Made by a program: the position numbers and the translations under genes. Shown in pieces: positions 25,459 to 33,555 of a stretch of 64,000 nt of DNA. The stretch spans positions 338,162 to 402,161 of the forward strand of contig JAFUHI010000009.1 of NCBI GenBank assembly GCA_017468925.1, written 5' to 3'. The first letter of the stretch is position 1; every line of letters starts with the position of its first letter. The notes beneath the pieces are model-generated. The model ran no database searches. It was not told the origin of the DNA and saw only the letters and a program-made list of their open reading frames with translations. The DNA is from Bacilli bacterium. Lineage in GTDB: Bacteria > Bacillota_I > Bacilli_A > RFN20 > CAG-826.

Positions 25459-26427
25459 ATGGATAAAATGCAAAAATTCAACGATCTAATTTCTATAGTG
25501 ATGCCGGTATTTAATGTCCAAGAATATATTTCATTATCGCTTTTTTCTGTTATGAGACAAACACATAACCGCATTGAAATTATTATCGTTGATGACGGGT
25601 CTACTGATGAATCAATCAAAATTGCTGAGCGGATTGCCGCTGGAGATGACCGTGTCCGAATCATAAGGCAAGAAAACAAAGGGCTGGGAATGGCCAGAAA
25701 TATAGGATTAGAGAATTCCTTAGGTGAATGGGTATTTTTCTTGGACTCTGATGATACAATTTCACTAAACACGCTAGAATCAATGATAAAAACTGGCATA
25801 AAGTTCGACAGCGATTTTGTCTTTTCTGATTACAAAATGGTAACTGAACAAGTGAGTTGTGACGTAATCACTAATACAGAATCTTATGACGTCGATACTG
25901 ATAAATTGCTAATTGATTTTTTGACCAGAAAGACTGTTTTGATTGCCCCCGGAACGCTATATAGAAAAGATTTTTTGATAAGAAATGACTTATTCTTTTT
26001 TCCCATTCCTTGGTCAGAAGACCAGCATTTTTTGTGGAGAGTGCTTTCTAAGTCGAGGAAGGTCTCGTATGTAAAAGGAGCGTTCTATCACTATTTAGTC
26101 AGAGAAAAGTCTATTATGGTATCGACTGAAAACTATAAAAAAATCGAGAGTTATCATTATTTTGATGAACTTGTGAAAAGCGAATCAATCCGTCACCCTA
26201 TTGTTAAAAAATTTCTTCTTGCGAGATGGGTACTCGGAACGCTTAACTCTAGCGCAAAATCTGGAACATATAGTGATTGGAAAACGCTTTATAGGCAGCT
26301 TGACGCAAAGAATAAATGTAAGATTTTATACAAATTTCCGCATGTGAAAACTAGGTTTTTAGCATTTTGTCTTAGATATTTTCCGAAATTGTATTGGAGG
26401 GCATTCGGGTTGAAGAAAACTCGCTGA
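25459..26427 (+). CDS. Glycosyltransferase family 2
   Basis: 322 residues of GT-A fold. SIVMPVFNVQEYISLSLFSV opens the fold, DDGSTD (45-50) binds the nucleotide sugar and DSDD (96-99) is the metal-binding DxD. The C-terminal part has WSEDQHFLWRVL, the ED acid motif seen in capsule GT2 enzymes. No membrane helix. It is the first gene of the surface-polysaccharide cluster and probably adds one sugar to the lipid-linked repeat unit. The start could also be the ATG at 25468; neither has a strong ribosome site. Confidence 0.88.
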   Translation: MDKMQKFNDLISIVMPVFNVQEYISLSLFSVMRQTHNRIEIIIVDDGSTDESIKIAERIAAGDDRVRIIRQENKGLGMARNIGLENSLGEWVFFLDSDDTISLNTLESMIKTGIKFDSDFVFSDYKMVTEQVSCDVITNTESYDVDTDKLLIDFLTRKTVLIAPGTLYRKDFLIRNDLFFFPIPWSEDQHFLWRVLSKSRKVSYVKGAFYHYLVREKSIMVSTENYKKIESYHYFDELVKSESIRHPIVKKFLLARWVLGTLNSSAKSGTYSDWKTLYRQLDAKNKCKILYKFPHVKTRFLAFCLRYFPKLYWRAFGLKKTR

Positions 26428-26433
26428 TGCGAT

Positions 26434-27573
26434 ATGAAAACTAGGATTTTTTATTTAACTGATCTTTTGTCTCCGTATCGAGTGGATTGGATGAACGCCA
26501 TGTCCGATGACTATGACATCGAATGTTATGTCTTTGACCTTGACGAAAAGACAAGAACTAAGGACTGGCTTGCATATAGAAAGCCAAATTTCTCTGTTAA
26601 CACGATATCATCAACGTATTTTGCTGGCATCAGGTTTTCAAAGGAATGCACAAAAATTTTGAAAAACAGGAATTACGATATATATCTTATTGATGGATAT
26701 GCTTCATATGCCCAGGTTTCAGCCATCAAGAAATTAACAAAACTAAGAAAAAATGTATTTGTAAATATTGATGGCGTCGATATTTGGAAAAATGGCGGAT
26801 TTTTGTCACGAATCAAGAATGTTGTAAAAAAAGAAATATTCCGTTCCGGGGCTAATTTCCTTTGCGGCTCGTTGGTTGCCAAAGAATATGTTTTGTCGCT
26901 CGGTGCCAAAAAGGAGAATGTGTTTTTACATCATTTTACGTCGCTTTTCAAAAAAGATTTGGTGGATTTTTCTTACAAAAAGAACGCACAAAATGGATGT
27001 AAAAAAATGATTAACTGTCATGGTAAAAAAATGGCATTGGCCGTAGGGAGATTTATCACTCTTAAGCGTTATGATGATTTGATTAACGCCTGGACAGAGA
27101 TGCCTAAAGACTGGGAATTATATTTAATTGGCGGAGGCCGTCTTTATGATTGGTATTCCTCTTTAATCAGGGAAAAAGGTTTAACAAATGTGTTTCTGAT
27201 TGATTATATTGAGCCCAAAGAATTGGATAAATACTATCTGGCTGCTGATTTGTTTGTCCATACATCAGAAACGGAGACGTGGGGTTTGGTATTGAATGAG
27301 GCGATGGCAAAGTGCTGTCCTTGCATCGCGACTGATCGATGCGTGGCGGGAATAGAACTCATCAAAAACGGAATAAATGGTTTTATTTACAATGTTGGCG
27401 ACGTAAAAACATTATCAAAAAGAATACAAGAAGTGCTTCGAGATGAATATTTAACTGATAAAATGATGGAAAACGCAGCTGAAACAATTAAATGTTATAC
27501 AATTGAGAACATGGCCAAGACACATATTGATATTTTTAGGGAGGTTCTTTCTCATGCTATGGGTCAATGCTGA
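26434..27573 (+). CDS. Glycosyltransferase family 4
   Basis: 379 residues with two Rossmann-like halves (GT-B fold). The N-terminal half begins MKTRIFYLTDLLSPYRVDWM; the C-terminal half shows ALAVGRFITLKRYDDLINAW, DLFVHTSETETWGLVLNEAMA with the EX7E retaining motif, and ATDRCVAGIELIKNG. It should transfer a sugar with retention of configuration to the growing repeat unit in the cytoplasm. It lies six bases behind the GT2 gene; its last 20 bases overlap the deacetylase gene. Confidence 0.9.
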   Translation: MKTRIFYLTDLLSPYRVDWMNAMSDDYDIECYVFDLDEKTRTKDWLAYRKPNFSVNTISSTYFAGIRFSKECTKILKNRNYDIYLIDGYASYAQVSAIKKLTKLRKNVFVNIDGVDIWKNGGFLSRIKNVVKKEIFRSGANFLCGSLVAKEYVLSLGAKKENVFLHHFTSLFKKDLVDFSYKKNAQNGCKKMINCHGKKMALAVGRFITLKRYDDLINAWTEMPKDWELYLIGGGRLYDWYSSLIREKGLTNVFLIDYIEPKELDKYYLAADLFVHTSETETWGLVLNEAMAKCCPCIATDRCVAGIELIKNGINGFIYNVGDVKTLSKRIQEVLRDEYLTDKMMENAAETIKCYTIENMAKTHIDIFREVLSHAMGQC

Positions 27574-28300
27574 TGATTTTGGTTTCAGCAAGACAATTAC
27601 GCTGGCCATCTTAGATTGCTTCAAAAAAGGAATCATTACAACAACAACGGCGTGTGTAAACGGCCCTGATTTTTTGGAATCAGCCAAAATGATTAAAGGT
27701 ACTTTGTTTGAGAAAAAAGTCGGTTTACACATTAACATAACGGAAGGGGAACCGCTAACAGAGAAAATAAAAGACGTAAAATGGCTTTGTAAAGATGGCA
27801 AATTCATTGGCTTCCCAAAAAGAAACCACATCTTCTCAAAAAAAGATAAAAATGCGATTTATGAAGAAATAAAAGAGCAGTTCAAAGCCTTTAAAAGCAC
27901 CGGTTTGGAAATAAATCATGTTGATTCACACAACCACATTCACAACGCGCCAGGGATCTTCAATTTAATTTTAAAAATCATGAAGGAAGAGGGTGTTGAA
28001 AAAATTAGGATATTTAGAAATACAGGAAGCATCCCGTTTTATAAAAAAATTTATAAAGTAATGATGAATAAGAGAATTGAAAAAAATAGTTACTCAAGTT
28101 TCATGGGGTCTTTTGAAGACTTGAAGCTAGACTGGAAGAAAGAAAAAGATTCTATTTATGAGTTGATGATTCATCCAGATTATGATTCCGCAGGAGAACT
28201 AATAGACAGAGAAAATGAAGACTATAGCCTTCCTATTGGAAAAAAGATTGAAGAACTGATTGGATTCATTAAGGAAAAAAATATTAAAATTATAAAATAA
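27554..28300 (+). CDS. YdjC/ChbG-family carbohydrate deacetylase
   Basis: 248 residues from the ATG at 27554, which has GGGAGG upstream and gives MLWVNADDFGFS at the start as in homologues. YdjC/ChbG proteins are metal-dependent deacetylases of N-acetylated oligosaccharides. Visible metal ligands are Asp in NADDFG and the His pair in HVDSHNHIHNAPG; HPDYDSAGEL near the C-terminus fits the family. In this cluster it probably removes an acetyl group from an N-acetylhexosamine of the repeat unit or its lipid carrier. It overlaps the GT4 gene by 20 bases, so the two are coupled. Confidence 0.85.
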   Translation: MLWVNADDFGFSKTITLAILDCFKKGIITTTTACVNGPDFLESAKMIKGTLFEKKVGLHINITEGEPLTEKIKDVKWLCKDGKFIGFPKRNHIFSKKDKNAIYEEIKEQFKAFKSTGLEINHVDSHNHIHNAPGIFNLILKIMKEEGVEKIRIFRNTGSIPFYKKIYKVMMNKRIEKNSYSSFMGSFEDLKLDWKKEKDSIYELMIHPDYDSAGELIDRENEDYSLPIGKKIEELIGFIKEKNIKIIK

Positions 28301-28304
28301 AACT

Positions 28305-29120
28305 ATGAAAAAAATAGGACCGGATGAGCAAAGAAAATTATTGTTTGATCTTCTTACTGAGGTGGATGTTTTTTGCAAAAAAAATAATATCAGGTATTTT
28401 CTAGATTCTGGCACTCTTCTCGGCGCCATCCGCCATAAGGACTTTATTCCATGGGATGACGATATTGATATCTGTATGCCTAGACCTGACTATGACAGAT
28501 TTATAAAAATCACAAACAGTACACCAATTTCTGACAATATTTACGTCCTAAAAGAAAAAGAAGCCTTGTTTTGTTATATCAAGGTGTGTGATAAGAGAGT
28601 TGCGCTAATTGAATATCCTCAAACGTTGAGAATGGAAATAAACTTATACATCGATATCTTTCCAAAAGACGGTCTGCCAAACAACGAAAGAAAGGCCAAA
28701 AGACATGGCCAGAAAGTGCTTTTTTACAACAAGGTTTACTGGTTCAACAAATATTCTGTGAAAGTCTGGAAAAAAAGCAAAAACAAACTCAAAAAAATTA
28801 TTGCTTATATTTGCTATCCATTTTGCCATGATAAGTTGTGGCCATTGAATAAAGCGATTAGGCTTGCAAGGAAATATAGATACGAAGATAGCGAATATGT
28901 TTCTTCCTTGCTCGCTGGCGGGTGCAGAGGAAGAATAAGAAAGTCTTGTTTTTGCAAAGAAACAATGGTTACATTCCATAATCGTCAATTTCCTGCGCCA
29001 ATTGGATATGATGAATATTTGCGTGAACTTTATCGAGACATAAACGACGGAGATTACATGACTCTGCCGAATGATTGCGATAAAATCAAGCATGAATGTG
29101 AAATTTACTGGAAAGAATAA
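28305..29120 (+). CDS. LicD-family phosphotransferase
   Basis: 271 residues. The opening helix LLFDLLTEVDVFCKKNNIRY, followed by LDSGTLLGAIRHKDFIPWDD and the Asp-rich DDDIDICMPRPDYDRF, is the LicD/nucleotidyltransferase-like signature. LicD proteins attach phosphocholine or another phosphopolyol to surface glycans using a CDP-activated donor. The downstream IspD/TarI-like gene could supply CDP-ribitol or a similar donor, which makes phosphopolyol decoration the likely role. It is four bases behind the deacetylase gene. Confidence 0.9.
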   Translation: MKKIGPDEQRKLLFDLLTEVDVFCKKNNIRYFLDSGTLLGAIRHKDFIPWDDDIDICMPRPDYDRFIKITNSTPISDNIYVLKEKEALFCYIKVCDKRVALIEYPQTLRMEINLYIDIFPKDGLPNNERKAKRHGQKVLFYNKVYWFNKYSVKVWKKSKNKLKKIIAYICYPFCHDKLWPLNKAIRLARKYRYEDSEYVSSLLAGGCRGRIRKSCFCKETMVTFHNRQFPAPIGYDEYLRELYRDINDGDYMTLPNDCDKIKHECEIYWKE

Positions 29121-29133
29121 GGAGGGGGACAGA

Positions 29134-29847
29134 ATGAATTACGCGCTAATTTTCGCCGGAGGGACCGGTCAAAGAATGAACACAGTTTCTTTGCCAAAAC
29201 AGTTCTTAAAGGTACATGGTGCCCCAATTATCGTTCATACCATCAGACATTTTCAGAAATGCCCAAGCATAGATGGCATCGTTGTTGTCTGCATAAAAGA
29301 ATTCATTGGATTGATGAATGAACTAAAGGAACAGTATGGTTTGAATAAGGTTATGTCCGTTATTGAGGGTGGAGATACTGGTCAGGCTTCAATTATGAAT
29401 GGGCTTCTCTTTTTGAAATCGCTAGCGAACCAAGATGATATAGTGCTTATCCACGATGGAGTACGCCCATTAATTAATCAAGAAACCATTATAAAAAACA
29501 TAGAATGCGTAAAGAAAAACGGAAACTGCATTACCACAACAAAATCGACCGAGACAATTGTTATAACGGATGGAGACAATGTGACCGGAACTATTAATAG
29601 AGATAATTCTAAGTTTGGCAGAGCGCCTCAAAGTTTTATTTTGAAAGACATTTTGAAAGCGCATATCTCTTCTAAAGAAAAAGGGTTATCTTTTATTGAC
29701 TCTGCCACAATGATGTCTCATTTTGGGTTTAAACTCTTTACCGTCGATGGCCCTGTGAATAACATAAAAATAACAAGCCCGATCGATTATTTTATTTTCA
29801 AGGCCATTTTGGATGAGGCGGAAAGCGAGCAAATAAAATTTTTGTGA
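29134..29847 (+). CDS. IspD/TarI-like cytidylyltransferase
   Basis: 237 residues from the ATG at 29134, with AAGGAGG upstream; an earlier in-frame start inside licD is rejected. IFAGGTGQRMN is the CTP-binding loop, followed by LPKQFLKV, VLIHDGVRPLI and the RAPQSF motif of the IspD/TarI family. TarI makes CDP-ribitol and IspD acts in isoprenoid synthesis. Placement between licD and an NAD-dependent reductase/epimerase gene supports a TarI-type role: a CDP-polyol donor for LicD. If it is TarI, a TarJ-like reductase would be expected, and the 29849 product may fill a related role. Confidence 0.85.
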   Translation: MNYALIFAGGTGQRMNTVSLPKQFLKVHGAPIIVHTIRHFQKCPSIDGIVVVCIKEFIGLMNELKEQYGLNKVMSVIEGGDTGQASIMNGLLFLKSLANQDDIVLIHDGVRPLINQETIIKNIECVKKNGNCITTTKSTETIVITDGDNVTGTINRDNSKFGRAPQSFILKDILKAHISSKEKGLSFIDSATMMSHFGFKLFTVDGPVNNIKITSPIDYFIFKAILDEAESEQIKFL

Positions 29848-29848
29848 T

Positions 29849-30910
29849 ATGGATACCGCGAAATTAGATGAATACGATATTACATCCAAAAGGCTATATG
29901 ACGAAAAGATAGCTACTTTTTTGGAAAATAAAACTATTTTTATAACAGGTGCAACCGGGCTTATTGGAACTCAAGTCGGGAAAAGCCTTATTAGATATAG
30001 AAGACAATACGGAGGCAAATTTAAGATTGTTCTCCAAGCCCGTAATGTTGAGAAACTTATGAATCGATATAAAGAAGATTTGGTCGAAGAAGGTGTTTAT
30101 GTGGTTTTGGGAGATATCAGAGACATGATTATCTTTGATGGCAAAGTGGATTATATCATTCATTGTGCAAGCAACACTTCATCGGCTTTTTTTGTCACCA
30201 ATCCAGTTGAAACTATAGATATACTGGTTTCCGGAACGAAAAACGCCTTGGAATTCGCCAAAGAGAAAAGAGTGAAAGGTTTCCTTTATTTATCCACGCT
30301 TGAGGTATATGGAGATGTGTTTGATGATGCTGTCGCTATTGATGAATCCGCATTTCATTATTTGGATTTCTTGAGCGTTAGAAGCAGTTATCCGGAAGGA
30401 AAAAGAATGTGTGAGTGTTTGTGTTCATCCTACTATCACGAATATGGCGTCCCAATTCTCATTGCCAGATTAACTCAAACAATCGGCAGTGATATTGAAC
30501 CATATGACAATAGAGTTTTTGCCGAATTTGCAAGATGCTCCGTAAAAGGGAAAGATATTGTTCTGAAAACAGCGGGTGAAACGGTGCGAAGTTATTGCGA
30601 TGTTATCGATGGAACGGTCGCCCTATTTTATATTCTTTCAAAAGGTGAATTTGGAAATGCATACAACGTGGCCAACAATGCTACCATTTGTAGCATTATG
30701 CAGTTGGCTGAATTATTTCGCTCATTGAGCAAATATAATATTAATATCGTGTTTGATCGTAGCGCGAACGCTCGCAAGCTCGGATATAATAATGATATAA
30801 AAATAAGACTCGACACATCGAAGATTGAGTCGCTTGGCTGGAAACCAAGCTATAGTCTTAAAGACACCGTGCTTAGATTGATGAAAGGTTTGGCTCTTAA
30901 TGGTGATTAA
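29849..30910 (+). CDS. NAD-dependent epimerase/dehydratase (extended SDR)
   Basis: 353 residues. GATGLIG (34-40) is the NAD-binding glycine motif; the catalytic Ser/Thr precedes YPEGK, a YxxxK pair, in SSYPEGKRMCECLC. YLSTLEVYGD is the typical STxxVYG segment. It should oxidise, epimerise or dehydrate a nucleotide-linked sugar or polyol. It follows the cytidylyltransferase by one base, so a CDP-linked substrate is attractive, but UDP- or dTDP-sugars are equally possible. The end overlaps the next GT4 gene by 11 bases. Confidence 0.88.
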   Translation: MDTAKLDEYDITSKRLYDEKIATFLENKTIFITGATGLIGTQVGKSLIRYRRQYGGKFKIVLQARNVEKLMNRYKEDLVEEGVYVVLGDIRDMIIFDGKVDYIIHCASNTSSAFFVTNPVETIDILVSGTKNALEFAKEKRVKGFLYLSTLEVYGDVFDDAVAIDESAFHYLDFLSVRSSYPEGKRMCECLCSSYYHEYGVPILIARLTQTIGSDIEPYDNRVFAEFARCSVKGKDIVLKTAGETVRSYCDVIDGTVALFYILSKGEFGNAYNVANNATICSIMQLAELFRSLSKYNINIVFDRSANARKLGYNNDIKIRLDTSKIESLGWKPSYSLKDTVLRLMKGLALNGD

Positions 30911-32084
30911 TGTTGGCTATTTCGTCGAAACACCAGTCGCCCATAATCTCACTGGCGGATCTAGGTCTTTCTTGGAGTTGATTTTGAGATTGAAAAATGA
31001 TGGAGTGGTTCCATTCGTTGTCGTTTCTGAAAAATGGAAATTGACCGACATTCTGAAAAAAAATGGAATTAAATTCTGTGTTGCCAAATCTTTCAGGCCT
31101 TTTGTTTCTGTCGAAAAGCCCGTTTTTTTATTTCGTATCAGATATTTGGTAAAACAATTTTTTAACTATTTCGCTTATTTAAAAGCGAAGAAATTTTTCA
31201 AAGAAAACAAAGTTGAGATTATTCATATTAATAGTCAATTTGCGGGTATTTATGGCGCGAGAGTTGCAAAAAAACTCCATACGCCGTACGTCTATCATAT
31301 AAGGGAATTTTTGGACAAGGGATTTGGATTAAGATTTTTTAATGAAAAGAAGGCGTTTAGAGCGATTGATGGAGCCAATAAAATCATTGCCATCTCTACT
31401 TCAATCGAAAAATATAGAGCGGACATCCATTCTCCCGGAAAAGTCGTTAAGATCTATAATGGACTGAATTTTTCGGGCCTACCCAAGAACGAAAAAAAAG
31501 CAGGCGATAAGTTTTTGTCTCCTTGCGTCAACATGTGTATTGTTGGGAGAGTGTGTGAATTCAAACGCCAATTGGATGCGATTAAGGCGACGGAATTATT
31601 ATTCAAAAAATATCAAATTGAAGCTAAACTGCATATAATAGGATGCGAATGCAATGACGAATATGAGAAGTCTTTAAGGAGATATGTGGAAGACAATGGC
31701 CTCTGTGATATGGTTAATTTTGTTCCTTTTCTAAACGACCCGTTAAGCAAGATTCAAGACTTCGATATTGGGCTTATTTGTTCTGAAGGGGAGGCCTTCG
31801 GCCGCGCAACAATAGAATATTTTGCATCAAATTTACTTGTTTTTGGGGCTAATTCCGGCGCCACGCCAGAATTAATAAACAATAACGAAGATGGATATCT
31901 GTTTGAGTTGGGAGACTATGAGGAACTTGCTTTATTGATTAAAGAATCGATTGAAAACCCAGAACATTCACGCGAAATGATTGCGCGAGGTTACATGAAG
32001 GCCTTGAGTTTATATTCATTGGAAAAAACCGCAAAAGAGGTTCTAAAATTGTACAATGATATTTTGGGGCGAAGTCAGAAGTGA
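30900..32084 (+). CDS. Glycosyltransferase family 4
   Basis: 394 residues of GT-B fold. The N-terminal half includes a glycine-rich acceptor loop GGSRSFLELIL and HTPYVYHIREFL; the C-terminal half has CIVGRVCEFKRQLDAIKA and SEGEAFGRATIEYFA, matching the EX7E retaining motif, then GATPELI. Starts inside the epimerase gene (11-base overlap) and ends in a GTGA overlap with the flippase, so these are tightly coupled. Confidence 0.9.
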   Translation: MVINVGYFVETPVAHNLTGGSRSFLELILRLKNDGVVPFVVVSEKWKLTDILKKNGIKFCVAKSFRPFVSVEKPVFLFRIRYLVKQFFNYFAYLKAKKFFKENKVEIIHINSQFAGIYGARVAKKLHTPYVYHIREFLDKGFGLRFFNEKKAFRAIDGANKIIAISTSIEKYRADIHSPGKVVKIYNGLNFSGLPKNEKKAGDKFLSPCVNMCIVGRVCEFKRQLDAIKATELLFKKYQIEAKLHIIGCECNDEYEKSLRRYVEDNGLCDMVNFVPFLNDPLSKIQDFDIGLICSEGEAFGRATIEYFASNLLVFGANSGATPELINNNEDGYLFELGDYEELALLIKESIENPEHSREMIARGYMKALSLYSLEKTAKEVLKLYNDILGRSQK

Positions 32085-33526
32085 AAAGAGATAGCGTTAA
32101 GGTAAATTTTATTTTTCAACTGGTTTATCAGTTTGCTCTTTTGATTTTGCCGTTAATTACATCGCCCATAGTGACACGTGCTTTGGGCGATACTGGATTA
32201 GGAAATTATGCATATATCAATAGTATCGCGTATTATTTTTTGATTGTTTGTAATCTAGGGATAGCGAAATATGGTCAAAGACTGATTGCGTCAAACCGAG
32301 AAGATGATACGAAATTAAGAAAATCATTTTGGAGTCTTTTCGCTACTCATTCAGCAGTCTCTCTCTTGTCAATAACCGCTTATATTTTCTTTGTATCATT
32401 GTTTGTCAGAGACAATGTGAATATCTATTGGCTTAATCTTTTGTATATTGCTTCTGCGATGTTTGATGTAACGTGGTTATTTTATGGGTTAGAAAACTTC
32501 AAGAGCGTCGCTTTAAAAAATCTTGCCATAAGAATCGTCTGTTTTATCTTTATATTGATTTTTGTCAAAACAAAAAGCGATCTTTGGATTTATGCTCTTG
32601 TGCAATTCGGTAGCATTCTGCTCGGAAATCTTGCTCTTTTCCCGTTTGTTTTTAAAAACATCAAGCCGGTTAAGTTTTCTTTTAAAGAATGTCTCGTTCA
32701 CTTCAAACCAATGCTTGTTTTGTTTGTTTCTGTGCTCGCCGTTACGTTATACACCGTTTTTGATAAGACATTGCTTGGCATTTTAACGACGAAAGAAAAT
32801 GTTGCCTATTATGAATATGCCAACAAGATTATAGACATCCCTAAGGCATTTATAGTTATCATTGGCACCGTCATGTTTCCTAAAGCGTGCGCAGCAGCGA
32901 ATCGTAGCGACATAATCACCCAGAAAAAATACGCAAATTATTCATATATGATGGTAGCATTTATTGCCTTTGGCTCTATTTTTGGCTTGCTTGGCATTGG
33001 CAAATTATTCGCCGAAGTTTATTACGGTCGGGATTTTGTTGAATCGGGCAATGTTATATTAATGCTGTGTCCAATTATATTGACGGTTGGATTGGGCGAT
33101 GTCGTTCGAAGTTTGTTTTTGATTCCACAAAAGAAAGACACCATATACGTAATTTCAATATGTCTAAATGCGGCATTAAATCTTTTGCTGTCGTATTTGC
33201 TGATTCCGGTAATTGGAATTGGCGGCGCAGTAGTTGGAACAATTGCCGCAGATGCGTTTGGACTAATTTTTCAATCGATAGTATGCAGGAAATATATTGA
33301 GTTTAAAAACGTTTTTAAGCCTATTTTTATATATTTAGTGTGCGGAGTTCTTGCTTTTGGGATAATGAGAACAATCGATGTGATCGCAGCCCCTAAACAA
33401 ATCATTTTGCTAATAAAATTTTTTGTCGGCTTCTTGTCATATACCATTTTGTCTGGGGTTTTGACTGTTTTTTTCTTCCCAGAATTATCTGGAAAAATAC
33501 TTGTTTTTGCAAAAAGAAAAAAATAA
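32081..33526 (+). CDS. Polysaccharide repeat-unit flippase (Wzx-like, MOP superfamily)
   Basis: 481 residues with about 12-14 membrane helices throughout. It begins at a GTG that overlaps the TGA of the GT4 gene (GTGA). The N-terminal LPLITSPIVTRALGDTGLGNYAYI is the characteristic first-helix pattern of Wzx/RfbX-type flippases. It should move the undecaprenyl-linked oligosaccharide across the membrane for the polymerase encoded next. A late segment AALNLLLSYLLIPVIGIGGAV-type helix pair is typical. Confidence 0.92.
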   Translation: MKRDSVKVNFIFQLVYQFALLILPLITSPIVTRALGDTGLGNYAYINSIAYYFLIVCNLGIAKYGQRLIASNREDDTKLRKSFWSLFATHSAVSLLSITAYIFFVSLFVRDNVNIYWLNLLYIASAMFDVTWLFYGLENFKSVALKNLAIRIVCFIFILIFVKTKSDLWIYALVQFGSILLGNLALFPFVFKNIKPVKFSFKECLVHFKPMLVLFVSVLAVTLYTVFDKTLLGILTTKENVAYYEYANKIIDIPKAFIVIIGTVMFPKACAAANRSDIITQKKYANYSYMMVAFIAFGSIFGLLGIGKLFAEVYYGRDFVESGNVILMLCPIILTVGLGDVVRSLFLIPQKKDTIYVISICLNAALNLLLSYLLIPVIGIGGAVVGTIAADAFGLIFQSIVCRKYIEFKNVFKPIFIYLVCGVLAFGIMRTIDVIAAPKQIILLIKFFVGFLSYTILSGVLTVFFFPELSGKILVFAKRKK

Positions 33527-33555
33527 TTTTTTCTGTCGTATAATATAATTTATAA

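Noticed and set aside
27503-27553. Upstream extension of the deacetylase gene
   Set aside because: The extra residues lie inside the GT4 coding region and precede the family N-terminus MLWVNADDFG; GGGAGG supports the start at 27554.
29071-29133. Upstream extension of the cytidylyltransferase
   Set aside because: It falls within licD; AAGGAGG immediately before 29134 and the CTP loop position fix the start there.
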